Assembly: GCA_900323505.1 (NCBI GenBank)
Contig: OOIN01000004.1
Location: 1,612,001-1,676,000, forward strand
DNA length: 64,000 nucleotides
Source of the DNA: Ustilago trichophora
Taxonomy: Eukaryota; Basidiomycota; Ustilaginomycetes; Ustilaginales; Ustilaginaceae
Direction of reading: 5' to 3'
Shown: piece by piece, positions 21,368-31,693 of the stretch
How the letters are laid out: each line of letters opens with the position of its first letter
How positions within the stretch are numbered: position 1 is the first letter of the stretch
Notes under the pieces: model-generated
Seen by the model: the letters and a program-made list of their open reading frames with translations, nothing else
Databases searched by the model: none
What the model was told of the DNA's origin: nothing
Made by a program: the position numbers and the translations under genes

Positions 21368-22633
21368 TCAAGTGGCTGCAGCTGCATCTGTACTTGACGT
21401 GAACTGAAGCTCCTTCTCGTACCTCCCCAATGTATCCTTGGGGAATTCGGACCTGCACGTGAGACAAAACGGTCTTGGCTGACAAAAGAGACTCAAGCAG
21501 ACACTGCAAATGTATCCAATGTCCACGATCCTCCTATGACAGAAGCAGGCCGCTCTGAAATCAATTTCTTCCAGCGTTGGCAGATTCATCGCTCCTCGCA
21601 TCGATCTTGATGGCAAGTACGTCGTCAATAGCGTCTGGACTAAACTCGAGCGCATGTCCGTTGCTCCTTCCTTTTCGGGCCCGTTCCGGTCCTGGTTGTC
21701 GGCGAGGCGGAAGTAGGTACCCGAAGTGAGGTAAGATGCTTGCTGTAGGAACACGGTATCACTTCCGAACAGCTTGCAGACGTCAATGGTGATCCCTTTC
21801 TTCTGTGCCGCAAAAATGCAATTCATCATGGGGATGTACTGTGTCGAAGCGTCTTGGGTGACGCTTAGGATGAGAATGCGAGATTTGAAGCTTCCGATAC
21901 TGCCAGCTCCGCCACCGCCTGCGCTTGAGGCCGTGTTGCCACCGCCAGCTCTAGTCTGCGCCGTCGCCGCGATGCCATTTCCAGCATTGGCTGCGTCTGT
22001 AGCATCGCTCAGTCCCAGCCGGTTGAGATGACACAAGGCCTGAGAGAGAGCCGAGACAATACCGACATTGACGGATCGTGCTAGTGCCGCATGCTTTGCC
22101 GCCTCGTTGTCCGGATTGGCTTCTACCGTCTCCTGTGCCTGCCTCGCCCGATCAAACATGGACTTGCACGTGTCTCGGATACCTTGCTCCAGGTTGTCGT
22201 CCACCAGCTTGAAGTGCTGGTACGTGTTCGCGTCTGGCTTGTGCGCGCTAGAGGAGGCTACTGAGCCTGCTGGCCCTGTACCGGCTGCTTTGGCTGAAAA
22301 GGAAGCGGTGGAGTAGAGAAGCTGTGCTGTGCCGGTTCCAGCTGCTGCGTAGATCGCAAGGCCGTTCTCGTGTTGCATGGCCATGTGCGCGTTGAGCAGA
22401 ATCATGATGGCCGACAGAGCATCTTCGAGAGCCACATCGCTGGAGACCTCCTTTCCTTTGCCTTTTCCCAGCGCCTCGGATCGTCTTGTCCATGCTAGCG
22501 GGTTGATATCGAGCACCAGCACCAGAAAGTCGGGCGAGGTGCGCACCGCGCTGCTTTTCGAGGATTGGATGTGAGTAAAGCCTGCATTGGCGATCTCGGT
22601 CGTCGACTTAGCCTGTGTTGTTGCCGCCGGCAT
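21368..22633 (-). CDS. TFB4: TFIIH core subunit Tfb4 (p34)
   Basis: 421-aa intronless frame; the first ATG is at 22633 (the frame extends upstream only to a TTG). The N-terminal vWA-like fold starts with PDFLVLVLDINPLAW, followed by ALEDALSAIMILLNAH, SRILILSVTQDASTQYIPMMNCIFAAQ and a KLFGSDTVFLQQASYLTSGTYF segment (in overlapping order), all typical of p34. The C-terminus carries a C4-type zinc-binding region (CFCHRRIVDIGYICSVCLSL, then CLTC). Tfb4 pairs with Ssl1/p44 in the TFIIH core used for RNA polymerase II promoter opening and nucleotide excision repair. Ala/Gly-rich inserts lengthen loops relative to yeast. Confidence 0.93.
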   Translation of the reverse strand: MPAATTQAKSTTEIANAGFTHIQSSKSSAVRTSPDFLVLVLDINPLAWTRRSEALGKGKGKEVSSDVALEDALSAIMILLNAHMAMQHENGLAIYAAAGTGTAQLLYSTASFSAKAAGTGPAGSVASSSAHKPDANTYQHFKLVDDNLEQGIRDTCKSMFDRARQAQETVEANPDNEAAKHAALARSVNVGIVSALSQALCHLNRLGLSDATDAANAGNGIAATAQTRAGGGNTASSAGGGGAGSIGSFKSRILILSVTQDASTQYIPMMNCIFAAQKKGITIDVCKLFGSDTVFLQQASYLTSGTYFRLADNQDRNGPEKEGATDMRSSLVQTLLTTYLPSRSMRGAMNLPTLEEIDFRAACFCHRRIVDIGYICSVCLSLFCQPRPFCLTCRSEFPKDTLGRYEKELQFTSSTDAAAAT

Positions 22634-22981
22634 CTTTGTGGCTGCTCCTCGGTCCAAGCAATGATCTAGGGATCGTGCGAGCAAGGAAGTGGTGAAGAGT
22701 CGATAAGAAGGCCGTGCTGTGTTGAATGTGGCTCAGATGTGGAGAAGTACAGTATGATGACAAATCCCAAGTCAGCTTAGCTTTGTCCGAATTCCGGTGA
22801 AATCTGGGAATTTTTTGGAAGGAGCATGCGCTTTTTGAGTTCAAGGGTTCGGAAACTGCTCCACAGCTGAGCGGGTCACAGCTGCTCATGACCAGTGACA
22901 AACAGACTTGTACACCACCAACTTCTCGAGTGGCTAGTATCGATCCATCACCAGAAAGGGTGTCACTTCGATTGCGCCAAA
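22634..22981. promoter_or_regulatory. divergent promoter TFB4 / DBP6
   Basis: 348 bp between divergent start codons, so it is shared promoter space. A GTACAGTA motif lies near 22746. No gene. Confidence 0.5.
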
Positions 22982-25564
22982 ATGTTTTCCGTCAAGCGCT
23001 TTGATGCCTTTGGAGCGTCTTCATCCTCCTCGGGAGGCAAGGACGACTCTGTCGACAATGCCAAGCTCGACGCTCTCAATGAGCGCATCTTGAAGAAGCG
23101 CAAGCTCGTTCAGGGAGAAGCTCCAGCTACCTCCTCTCCCAGCATTGCAGCACCAGCATCGTCTTCGTCCCCCAATACAGTATCATCCGCAGCATCCGCC
23201 GCATCACCCGCTGCGAGACCCGCCCTCAACATCCATCCTTCTCGTCTAAACGCTGCACCCCTCCTCCGACAGTCGGTCAAGAAGGCTCAGACAGGACCAA
23301 GAGAAAAGACAAAGGCCAAACAGAGATACCTCAAGGCCAAGAAGGAGCGCCGCAAGGCTAGACAACGCGCTGCGCCAAAGAAGCCAAAGACAGACGCTGA
23401 GCAGGCGTCAGCGGTAGCCGACAACTCCATCATCTCGCACTTGCCAGAAGAGGAGGCTCTGCATCGTGCGGAGGTAGCAAAGAAGAAGTCAAAACAATCA
23501 GAAGCAAACTCTGCCAGCTCAGACTCGGACTCTGACGAGGATAAGGACGAGAATGAGGACTCGAGTTCCGATGATGACGAAGATGCTTCCGAACCAAGCT
23601 CTTCTTCATGCTCCGAGGAGGCTGTGCCGAAAGGAGATGCTACCGACGCTAGCATGGAGGTTGATAATGTAACCAAAGAAGAGGTTGGAGAGGCTGATAA
23701 GCCGAAGGAGGTGAAAGCGCTGGAGCGATTCCCTCTAGCTGGAGTCAAGAAGGCCGTCGATCCCAAGCTGATTAGCTCGCTCGGTCTCCCCGAAGGTCTC
23801 TCGAATCGAACTGTCGTAGACCCTACGCTATCTCGACCCCTCCCACAGCAAGCATCATCCAGCAAAGCGGCTGCATCAAAAAGAGCTGCGCGCACAACAT
23901 CAGCCGATGGAGAGGCAGCCGTTGACGAGGACATGGCTGAAGCAGGTTCCGACGACGAGGGCTCAGCAACCATCTCTGCTCGTAGTACCAACGATGACTT
24001 TGGCAAGGTAGCACTGAGCGACACGGTTCGTTCCCGGCTCGAGACGCTTGGTGTCAGCGAGTGGTTTGCCGTCCAAGTCTCTGTGATTCCCACTCTGCTT
24101 GCCCAACCGCAGAGCCGATCTCTCTATCGACCCTTCGCTCCGCCGCGCGACTTGTGCGTCTCGGCCCCAACAGGAAGCGGCAAGACGCTAGCCTACACTG
24201 TGCCCATTGTCGAAGTTCTCCGCACGCGACAGATTGTCCGTTTGCGAGCTCTCATTGTCCTACCGACTCGCGACCTTGTCTCGCAGGTGAGGAGCACGCT
24301 GGAGCTGGTGGCCAAAGGATCTGGGTTGAGGATTGGAACCTCGACAGGTCAGCACAGCTTTTCACATGAACAAAACCAGCTTGTCGGTACATCCGCTGCA
24401 GATGACGACAACGAAGATGACGCACCAAGAGAATCCAAGGTCGACATTCTGATTGCGACGCCCGGTCGATTGATTGATCATCTAGACTCGACGCCTGGAT
24501 TCACCTTGGCACATTTGCGGTTCTTGGTGATCGACGAAGCGGACCGTTTGTTGAACCAGTCGTTTCAGGAGTGGCTTCGTCGTGTGTTGACTGCTACTGA
24601 AGGCAAGGGCAGTGCCACAGGCGTCTCGTCAGGCTCTGCAAAAGCACCATACGAGCTGCTTTCCGCTTCCTCATCAGGCTTGGGATCGGCAGCATCGTCC
24701 ACACTGCAGGAAGACGCGATGCCGTCCGTGCAAAAGCTCCTCTTCTCCGCAACCCTTACACGTGATCCTGCCAAGATCGCAGCGCTTGGATTGCGAAACC
24801 CACACTACATCACCGTACAGGACAGTCACTCAGCCGGAGACGAACAGGATGGACGACCGAACGGCGGACAGCAACACGAGCGATTCTCGCTACCGCATTC
24901 GCTGCGTGAGCACATGCTCGTAACAACCTCGGCGGACAAACCTTTCCACCTCCTCTACCTCTTGCATCGACCGGACGACATTGAAAACAACAGTCGCATC
25001 CACAAGGCACTGTGTTTCACCAAATCAGTCGACTCTGCTGCAAGGCTCGTCAAGCTCATAGAAATTTTTGAGCAAGTCAGAAGTGAAACTGGCCTCCTCC
25101 CGCGAGGAGGTCGACCGCTGGTTGTCAAAAACTACTCTTCCGAGCTTAAACCCTCCGACCGCCAGCGGATTCTTACTCAATTCGGACAGGGCGAAATTGA
25201 CCTCCTCGTCTGTTCGGATCTCATCTCTCGTGGTATCGATTTGCCCTCCGTCGAGCATGTGGTCTCGTACGATGCACCTATCGACGCAGCCAAGTACGTT
25301 CATCGTGTCGGTCGTACCGCGCGAGCCGGTAAACATGGCGATGCTTGGACGCTCGTTGAGGAACAGGAAGCCCGTCATTTCAAAAAAATGGTCCGCTCCA
25401 TCGTCCGTCAGACTTCCATCGCCAAGATCAAGCCCAAAAAGCTCAAGGAGGACGACGCCATCGATTATGTCGAAGGAGATGCTGCGACGCGCGAGCTGCG
25501 AAAGCTGCGTGATGCGTATGATGAGGCTCTTGACAGGATGGCTAAATTCTACCGCAATCAGTGA
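22982..25564 (+). CDS. DBP6: DEAD-box RNA helicase Dbp6 (DDX51-like)
   Basis: 860-aa intronless frame from ATG 22982; the frame upstream has only a GTG. Helicase motifs: APTGSGKT (about residue 394), PTRDLVSQV (Ia), ATPGRLIDHL (Ib), DEAD (about 518, VIDEADRLL), SAT (about 588, LLFSATLTRDPAKIAALG), CSDLISRGIDLP (V) and HRVGRTARAG (VI, about 773). The LFSATLTRDP and LRNPHYI segments and the long acidic/Lys-rich N-terminal extension (about 370 residues with KKERRKARQR and Ser/Asp/Glu runs) fit Dbp6/DDX51. Dbp6 acts in the nucleolus in early 60S subunit assembly. The region just before DEAD contains an acidic insert and the region after it a Ser/Ala-rich insert. Confidence 0.92.
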   Translation: MFSVKRFDAFGASSSSSGGKDDSVDNAKLDALNERILKKRKLVQGEAPATSSPSIAAPASSSSPNTVSSAASAASPAARPALNIHPSRLNAAPLLRQSVKKAQTGPREKTKAKQRYLKAKKERRKARQRAAPKKPKTDAEQASAVADNSIISHLPEEEALHRAEVAKKKSKQSEANSASSDSDSDEDKDENEDSSSDDDEDASEPSSSSCSEEAVPKGDATDASMEVDNVTKEEVGEADKPKEVKALERFPLAGVKKAVDPKLISSLGLPEGLSNRTVVDPTLSRPLPQQASSSKAAASKRAARTTSADGEAAVDEDMAEAGSDDEGSATISARSTNDDFGKVALSDTVRSRLETLGVSEWFAVQVSVIPTLLAQPQSRSLYRPFAPPRDLCVSAPTGSGKTLAYTVPIVEVLRTRQIVRLRALIVLPTRDLVSQVRSTLELVAKGSGLRIGTSTGQHSFSHEQNQLVGTSAADDDNEDDAPRESKVDILIATPGRLIDHLDSTPGFTLAHLRFLVIDEADRLLNQSFQEWLRRVLTATEGKGSATGVSSGSAKAPYELLSASSSGLGSAASSTLQEDAMPSVQKLLFSATLTRDPAKIAALGLRNPHYITVQDSHSAGDEQDGRPNGGQQHERFSLPHSLREHMLVTTSADKPFHLLYLLHRPDDIENNSRIHKALCFTKSVDSAARLVKLIEIFEQVRSETGLLPRGGRPLVVKNYSSELKPSDRQRILTQFGQGEIDLLVCSDLISRGIDLPSVEHVVSYDAPIDAAKYVHRVGRTARAGKHGDAWTLVEEQEARHFKKMVRSIVRQTSIAKIKPKKLKEDDAIDYVEGDAATRELRKLRDAYDEALDRMAKFYRNQ

Positions 25565-26305
25565 TGCATGCCTGCCCACGAAATGAAAAAAAAAAAGCTC
25601 AGTCACTTTGGCGATGCCAACCTTGCACCTCTCTTTTCTTTGACCAGCGGTTGTTTGTGTGTGCGTGTTCAATATACAATGAGCGAGTGGTTGTGCTGCA
25701 GCATTCTGCGAAGTTTCATTTGCATCCCTAGGCGGTAGGTCTGCCACACCTTGTTCGTCGGAGAGCGTGAAAGGCTAGATCAAAGCTCTCGAAGCTCAAT
25801 ACTCGTTCCCGTAGGAGACTCCACCCTCAGGTCAAACCGATGTGGTACGGAAAGCGCTCGGGCAGCTGGATAAGGTTTGCCGTTGTAGAAATTGCACGAG
25901 CGTGAGAGCTATTCCGCTCGCCCGCGGAAAGCTCATTCGACGATGGCCATTAAAGTGTCACAGCCCTCATCCTGTATTTCTCGAACCTTTCGTCGCATAG
26001 ATTTACTGCTTGCGATTCCGATTCGTGTTGATATTGTGCCTAGCCTCTGAAAGAAATCTGATGCGGCAATTGCGGAAGCAGCAGATGCAACATGAGCGTT
26101 GAAGCAAAGCATATGTGCGCAGAGATGTCTTGTCTACAAATACTGATCTTCCATAAAGCGTCCAACAGTCGTTTCCGCACTTCTCCTCTTCCATTCTACC
26201 CCTCATCCTTTCCCTTCCCATCGCAGCCGCCTCTCCTGCGCCTTTTGAGCTTTGCTCGCATTGTTCGTCTTCGTTCCTTAAATCTCGCCCTCTTTCGCTT
26301 GTGGT
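25565..26305. other. intergenic region upstream of the acidic unknown gene
   Basis: 741 bp between DBP6 and the next + strand gene. It has an A-rich run just after DBP6 (25587-25598, probably 3'UTR) and nothing else recognisable. Confidence 0.5.
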
Positions 26306-27435
26306 ATGGCAGTTTACAAAGGTGGACCAGCACTTCCCAAGCGCACTACTATCACCATGACTTGCGACTCTTCCAACACCGCTCCCGCTATGCCTAGCAA
26401 ACGCAAGCCGCGCACCACGCCACTCCTCTCCAACCGATCCGATGAGGTCGAGACTCAGCTCCCTTCCGCCGACGCGATGGACATGGACGAGGACACTACA
26501 AGCACCATTGCCGACGAGAATGAGGAGGAGAAACTCTGCATGGTCGTCAACGGTGGCGAAACCACCGCGCCCGTCTCCAACGTCAGGTCGACATCGAACA
26601 AGGTCAAGCGGGAGATTTTTGGCGACATTGACGAAGATTCCAAGCAGGAAACCCTAAAAAAGATCCGCAAGATGATGGAGAACGAGGAGATCAAGCCGTC
26701 CATCTCTCAACCTAGCACTCCTAAGAAAGTCCGCGACAAGAATAACAGCAACAGCAACAACAACGCTGCCGCTTCGTCGAGCAAGGACGTCATCAAGACT
26801 CCTACCAAGAAGGAGCCTACCTCGTCTCCGAGTACTCCGGGTAGAGAGCAGGCCCCACTCGCTAACGTAAGTACCATCATCCTTTTCGTGATACGAGGTA
26901 AGCGCGAAAATCCTGACATGTCTAGATTCTTGTATATGCCCGTTTTCGTTATACAGGCTTGGCAGCAGGACCACTGGAACGACCTCAACTTTGCCATTCT
27001 CAAGGTTGCTCACGATCACGTTAGTACATGATTCTGTTCATTTCTCTCCTGGAGTCACTTCTTCTTCACTCGGCATCTCACGACCCAATCTTTGCATTCT
27101 TGCCAAATATGTATTTATTTGTTTATTTTTGGTTGCGCACCACACGCAGGCTTCGGAGCTCTACGACGCCAGCCCAAGCCTCACTCCCTGGAGGATCAAA
27201 GGTCGTCTTCATGTCAAGGTAAGTCACATCTCTTCTACTTGGTCCGCGCGCTTCTTTTTAGCGATGCACGACGCTGATCATCCAAGGTTAGTCTGTTCTG
27301 TTACTTGACATCGACGACATGGGGGAAACAGCTGCGTCAGCTCATGAGCCAAGCCAACGGTGGCGAGGCTGCTAGCAAGCGTTGGGATGTCGAGCAGAAG
27401 CCTGTGCGTAGCAAAGGCAACTCGCCCAAGAAGCT

Positions 27436-27466
<31 letters not shown>
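26306..27466 (+). CDS. unknown acidic/Lys-rich protein with C-terminal Gln tract
   Basis: Four exons inferred from splice signals and phase: 26306-26866, 26957-27019, 27150-27218 and 27332-27466, all phase 0, with donors GTAAGT, GTTAGT and GTAAGT and CAG acceptors. The product is 275 aa. The N-terminal two thirds are low complexity with an acidic segment (DAMDMDEDTTS, then DENEEEK), a KREIFGDIDEDSKQETLKKIRKMM stretch and an Asn/Ser-rich linker. The conserved-looking core is assembled from the three small exons: AWQQDHWNDLNFAILKVAHDH, then SPSLTPWRIKGRLHVK and LRQLMSQANGG. It ends with nine Gln (CAG repeat). I do not recognise the family; the W-rich core might bind protein or nucleic acid, but this is a guess. 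The clean phase-0 joins support a real gene. Confidence 0.6.
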
Positions 27467-27769
27467 ACGTTTCCACTCAACATGGACTCAGCTTTTCGGA
27501 CAGGTCTGTCAGGGGAGATACGATAGACACTTGACGACGAGGTGTTAGGCGAGCTGGATCGCATTCAGCGCCCGCCAGACGAAGCTTGACTAAAGCGTAA
27601 TTCTCAAAAAATAAAAATTTGACCAGTAGCCCTTTCATCAAGTCAGTAGACTTATCGAGCGGTGCAACTTTCCTCGAAGTAGTTGTCAAACAGAGTGAAA
27701 CAGAAGATTAAAGTCGATGAAATTGCTCTCCATTCAGAACGATACTCTCCCTTTTTTTCGCCTGAGTGA
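27467..27769. other. convergent 3' region
   Basis: 303 bp between convergent stop codons; A/T-rich patches, no gene. Confidence 0.5.
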
Positions 27770-28923
27770 CTAATCATCCCAAGCCATCCCCAACAAGAAG
27801 CTCTTCTGGATATGCATCACCGCGGCAACGAATGCCTCGAGATGGAAAATGACTTTGGACCCTGTTCTTGTCCTGAGCTCGTAAAACGCTGCCTTCTGTA
27901 CGATTGCCGCCCTGACCTGCGCATCGACCTTTTTGACCAGATTATCTGTGAGATGCTTGAGAATCAGTGTTGGAGGGATGGCGTGTACGAGCAACTCGTA
28001 GAGCTTGGAGCGGACGGCGAGGAGGTTGTGCGGGGAAGGATCGGAGAGGATGAGATCGGCGGTTTTCGAAATGTAGATCTCCCAGTCTGGTTTTGCGATG
28101 CCGATGCCGCCAGAGAGGTCGGGGGACTGCATACGGAGCGCTTCGAGGACCAACATGGCTTTGCGGAGGTTGCCGTTGCAGTCGTCGCAGATTTGCGCTT
28201 GGACGGTGTCGGGGATGCTGAAGCGTTCCTTTTTTGCTACGTGAGTGAGGACAGTCTTGATCTGTAGGAGCGCAGGGTTGGATTGAGATGTTGTCAGTAT
28301 AGTCGATCCGAATGGCATGTGGTTATGGTCAAGATTGATTCGTGCGTGCTTACCTCGTCATCGCTCGGCGCGCCAACTCGCAACAAGAGGCATCGTGACC
28401 TGATAGGACCAATGATCTTACTCGTACTCGTCGCACACAACACCAGTCTCAAGTTGCCCATATACTTCTCCATGGTTCTCCTGAGCGCACTCTGCGCATC
28501 CCTACTCAGCGAGTCCGCTTCGTTGATGACGACCACCTTGAATCGATGCTTTGCATTGAGATCGACGTTCTGCGTCTGCGCGATCTCCTTCAAGATATCC
28601 TGAATGACCAGCCTGTCGTAATTGCCGGCATCGGAAGGGGTTAGCTCGATGTGATAGTTGGACGAGACGATGTTGACATCGATTTTGCGATTGGACGGTG
28701 TGACAAAGACCCGTTGGTCGATCTTGAGTTTGTAGGTTCCAGAGCCGTAGAGCTCACGCAGTAGGCAGGCGATGCGGGTCTTTTTGCCAGCTCCAGAGGG
28801 ACCGTACATGAGGATGTGTGGGAAGTCTTCATGGTCTGCGAGCGAGGACAGTCGCTTGGAGAGGTCCTGATGGTAGTGCAGCTCTGATAGCGCTTTCGGT
28901 CTATATTTGTCGACGAAGAGCAT
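27770..28923 (-). CDS. RFC5: replication factor C subunit 5 (human RFC3-type)
   Basis: Two exons, 28923-28354 and 28261-27770, with a 92-bp intron (GTAAGC donor, ACAG acceptor), phase 0; 353 aa. It begins MLFVDKYRPKALSEL and has a Walker A-type GPSGAGKKTRIACLLRELYG. The Walker B is NEAD rather than DEAD (VVINEADSLSRDAQSALRRTMEKY). An Arg-containing SRC motif (IRSRCLLLRV) follows. The exon join gives APSDDE-IKTVLTHVAKKERF, as in yeast Rfc5, followed by GNLRKAMLVLEALR of the lid domain. Rfc5 is the clamp-loader subunit that completes the spiral loading PCNA onto primer ends, and it is also in the Rad24, Ctf18 and Elg1 complexes. The NEAD Walker B is characteristic of this non-hydrolysing subunit. 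Confidence 0.96.
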
Positions 28924-29170
28924 CGTTGTATGAGTGGCCGGGTGAGGTTATGGGTGTTGGGGAGATAGAAGGTGCGAGTGGAGGATGGAGTAGAGTGAGG
29001 TGGGAGTGAGGTGGAGTTGCGAAGGCTCGATGTGGATTTTTGCACCGCACACAGCACACGCGCAGCAACGCGCTCTCTAAAGTGTTACTTTACGCGCATT
29101 TTCACTCAGCCGAAACCCACTCGCGCCGCATTAACATCATCTCCTCCTGAAATTTCCACTCTTCGACACC

Positions 29171-30034
29171 ATGCCGATCCCTTCTTTCCTCGACGATTGG
29201 AGGGATACCGAGACAAGTTTCCTACGATCTAGCAAAGGGGCAGAGACTTTTGACACTTTGTCGGCAATCTAGCGCCTGAAGGCGTCTTTCGGGCCAAACT
29301 TCCTGTTCCTGAATATGGTCCGGAAGCTTTCTTCGACAAGCCTGTCAAATCTCGTCATGCCCTAGCAGACCTAGTCTCTGCTTCTGATCGGGAACAGGTC
29401 GCCTTTGTCGGATCCAAGCCTATTGTCATGTTGACGCTTCGAGAGCATTTATGTGCACCCGTCCCGGATCGGGACTACTTTGAGTACCAGGCCCGGGTCA
29501 TGTTCGCGACCACACCAGAGACTGCTAGCATCGTGTCGTGCATGCCCTCGCAAATCGACCCTGCGGAAGTACTGTACTTGCCTTTGGCAGGTGACATGTC
29601 AGGAAATCGTCAAGCATTCCATGCCCGCCGGCCAGCTTCACGTCTCCTTCTCTCCAAAGGCGAATATCGCGCACCGATTCAGCATAGCAAATCCGATCTG
29701 GGCTGAGCTGGATCAAGTCCGAATCGTGGTTTGGTGGATGGAGGCTCACATCCGCGAGTCTTTGGATGTGGGCGACCAAGAATCAGCTCTTTCCTGCTTG
29801 GACGGTTTAGAACATCGGCTCGTGGTCTGGGAGGTGGACGTCCCTTGCACATACATGGTTTGGCAAGAGCGCCTCTCTAGCACGCACGGTATTCGTCAGG
29901 ACACCTTGAAGCCCATCGTGAAAGAACATCGAGACATTGTCGACGAATTGCGGGAATCGCTGATTGAAGAGCCAAGTCCCTCTTCTCAGTCTGATTCATC
30001 GTCGACGGGCAAGAGGAAGAAACCAACTGACTAG
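29171..30034 (+). CDS. unknown protein, gene structure uncertain (frame-disrupted or with atypical introns)
   Basis: Coding-like sequence in two reading frames. From ATG 29171 the frame is open for only 33 codons. A second frame is open from about 29250 to 29706 (NLAPEGVFRAKLPVPEYG...), and a third from 29453 to the TAG at 30034 (...QEIVKHSMPAGQLHVSF... ending KRKKPTD). A 56-bp intron at 29217-29272 (GT...TAG) would join the ATG to the second frame, as ...DTETTPEGVF. A shift of one base, or an intron such as 29568-29634 (67 bp, GTACTG...CCAG), is then needed near 29.6 kb. Both donors are poor. The C-terminal ~110 residues (from WWMEAHIRESLDVG) look coding. I do not recognise the family. Either a lineage-specific gene with weak introns, or a decaying one. 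Confidence 0.4.
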
Positions 30035-30258
30035 GATTTACGTCTTGTAACCGGTTCCGATCGTCGCAACCAAGTCAATCAAATTCCTCTTCTCTCTCAC
30101 GCACACACACGCACGCTGGACGCACAGAGCACAACCTGTATGCAAAAGTAGGGTCAGATCTAAGGGCTGAATTTTCAATCCATGATGGTCGACTAACAGT
30201 GACAAAGCCGACGGCACAGAAGGGGAGAAACAAGAAAGGTAAGGAGAGGAGAGGCTGT

Positions 30259-31212
30259 TTAACCGGAACCACCCTTGTAGACCTTGCCGAAGAGGATCTC
30301 CTGGAGCTTGTCGTAACCGGAGAGCACACCGGCACCAGCGATACCACGGAGAATGTTGGCACCGGCACCCTTGAAGAGCGACGAAACACCCTCGGCGGCG
30401 ACGATGGCGCGACCAGCGTCGAACATGTTCTTGTAGTGAACCTTGCCACCGGAGGTCATCATCATTCGTCGACGGATGGTGTCGAGAGGGTAAGAAGCAA
30501 GACCAGCACCAGTGGTAACACCCCAACCGAGAAGGAAGGAAGCAAGGAAGTTGTTCGAGAGGTTACCAGTGAGGAGAACGGGCTTGAGCGAGTCGTACAT
30601 TCCGAAGTAGAGACCACGGTAGACAATGATACCGACGACCGAGGGAACGAAACCACGGTAGAGACCGGCGATACCGTCCGAGGCGATGGTCTTGCGGTAA
30701 ACATCGACAAGACCGTTGAACTGACGGTCTCCGCCACCCTTGGCAGCCGACTTGGCGTCGTTGGCAAGACGGGTACGGGCGTAGTCGAGAGAGTAGACGA
30801 AGAGGAGCGACGAGGCACCGGCGGCACCACCGGAAGCAAGGTTGGCCGAGAGCGACTTCCAGTAAGGAGCGGTCTTGGGGACGGCGAAGAGTGACTTGAA
30901 GAAGTCCTTGAAGGCAAAGTTAAGAGCCTGGGTGGGGAAGTAACGAATGACGTTAGCGGTGTTACCACGCCAGAGCGAAACCAAACCCTCCTGCTGGTAG
31001 GTGCGGACGAAGCAGTCGCCAATGCCCTTGTAGGGGGCAGCAAGACGGCCCTGCTTGATCATCTCATCCTGGTTCTGGATGAGGAGCTTGATTCGCTCAA
31101 TGGGGGCAGCAGCGGTCTTGGAGACAGCGGCGGAAACACCACCCATGAGGAAGTCAGTGGCGAAGCCACTGGCGGTCTTCTTGGTCTTAGCGGGGTCGGC
31201 AACGGTACCCAT
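30259..31212 (-). CDS. AAC: ADP/ATP carrier of the mitochondrial inner membrane
   Basis: 317 aa from ATG 31212. It has three mitochondrial-carrier repeats with PIERIK, SLDYAR and PLDTIR signatures and the nucleotide-carrier hallmark RRRMMM (about residue 246). It exchanges cytosolic ADP for matrix ATP. An in-frame ATG exists at 31332, but a branch-point-like CTGAC, a pyrimidine-rich stretch and an ACACAG acceptor end six bases before the start codon, so I take the upstream part as a 5'UTR intron (see separate entry). The carrier normally starts close to this Met. The coding strand shows strong codon bias like TEF1 and the ribosomal protein genes here, fitting high expression. Confidence 0.96.
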   Translation of the reverse strand: MGTVADPAKTKKTASGFATDFLMGGVSAAVSKTAAAPIERIKLLIQNQDEMIKQGRLAAPYKGIGDCFVRTYQQEGLVSLWRGNTANVIRYFPTQALNFAFKDFFKSLFAVPKTAPYWKSLSANLASGGAAGASSLLFVYSLDYARTRLANDAKSAAKGGGDRQFNGLVDVYRKTIASDGIAGLYRGFVPSVVGIIVYRGLYFGMYDSLKPVLLTGNLSNNFLASFLLGWGVTTGAGLASYPLDTIRRRMMMTSGGKVHYKNMFDAGRAIVAAEGVSSLFKGAGANILRGIAGAGVLSGYDKLQEILFGKVYKGGSG

Positions 31213-31217
31213 TTTGA

Positions 31218-31693
31218 CTGTGTGGGGCAAGTGCAAGAGGGATAAAAGGTCAGCTACTGTGTCTGGGGAACGGTGACGAGGAGAGGATGCTAGCGTTGCA
31301 ACTTGATGGTATAGGCGTGGGGAGAGGCACATCCGAACTCAAGAGCATGATGCGAAGGCTGTGGGAAACGAGGCAACGTCGGCTGCTCGAAGTTGCACGA
31401 ACGTGTGCATCGACAGCGAGCAACGATGGCGACTAGAGCAAGACGCCAGAGAACAGATGGAGACAAAGCTAGGATCCAAGCTGCCTCACGTAGTGCCATA
31501 GCAATCGTGATCATAGGACTGCGGGAGTGCATGGACCATGACCAACTGACTTGTTGGACCACCAGATGGTGACCACGAATGCCTTTGATGTCGCCAGCGA
31601 CCAAAGCAAATCGATGACAAGTGCGTTCGTCTATGCCATCAAAAACGCAAAATGCCTTGGAGGAGAATGCTGATGGGCGGAGCAGATGCTTAC
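31218..31693 (-). other. probable 5'UTR intron of the ADP/ATP carrier gene (476 bp)
   Basis: On the - strand a GTAAGC donor at 31693 and an ACACAG acceptor at 31218, preceded by a CTGAC branch-like site and a pyrimidine-rich tract, flank an untranslated stretch ending six bases before the ATG. This is inferred from signals only; the donor is less certain than the acceptor. Confidence 0.55.
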
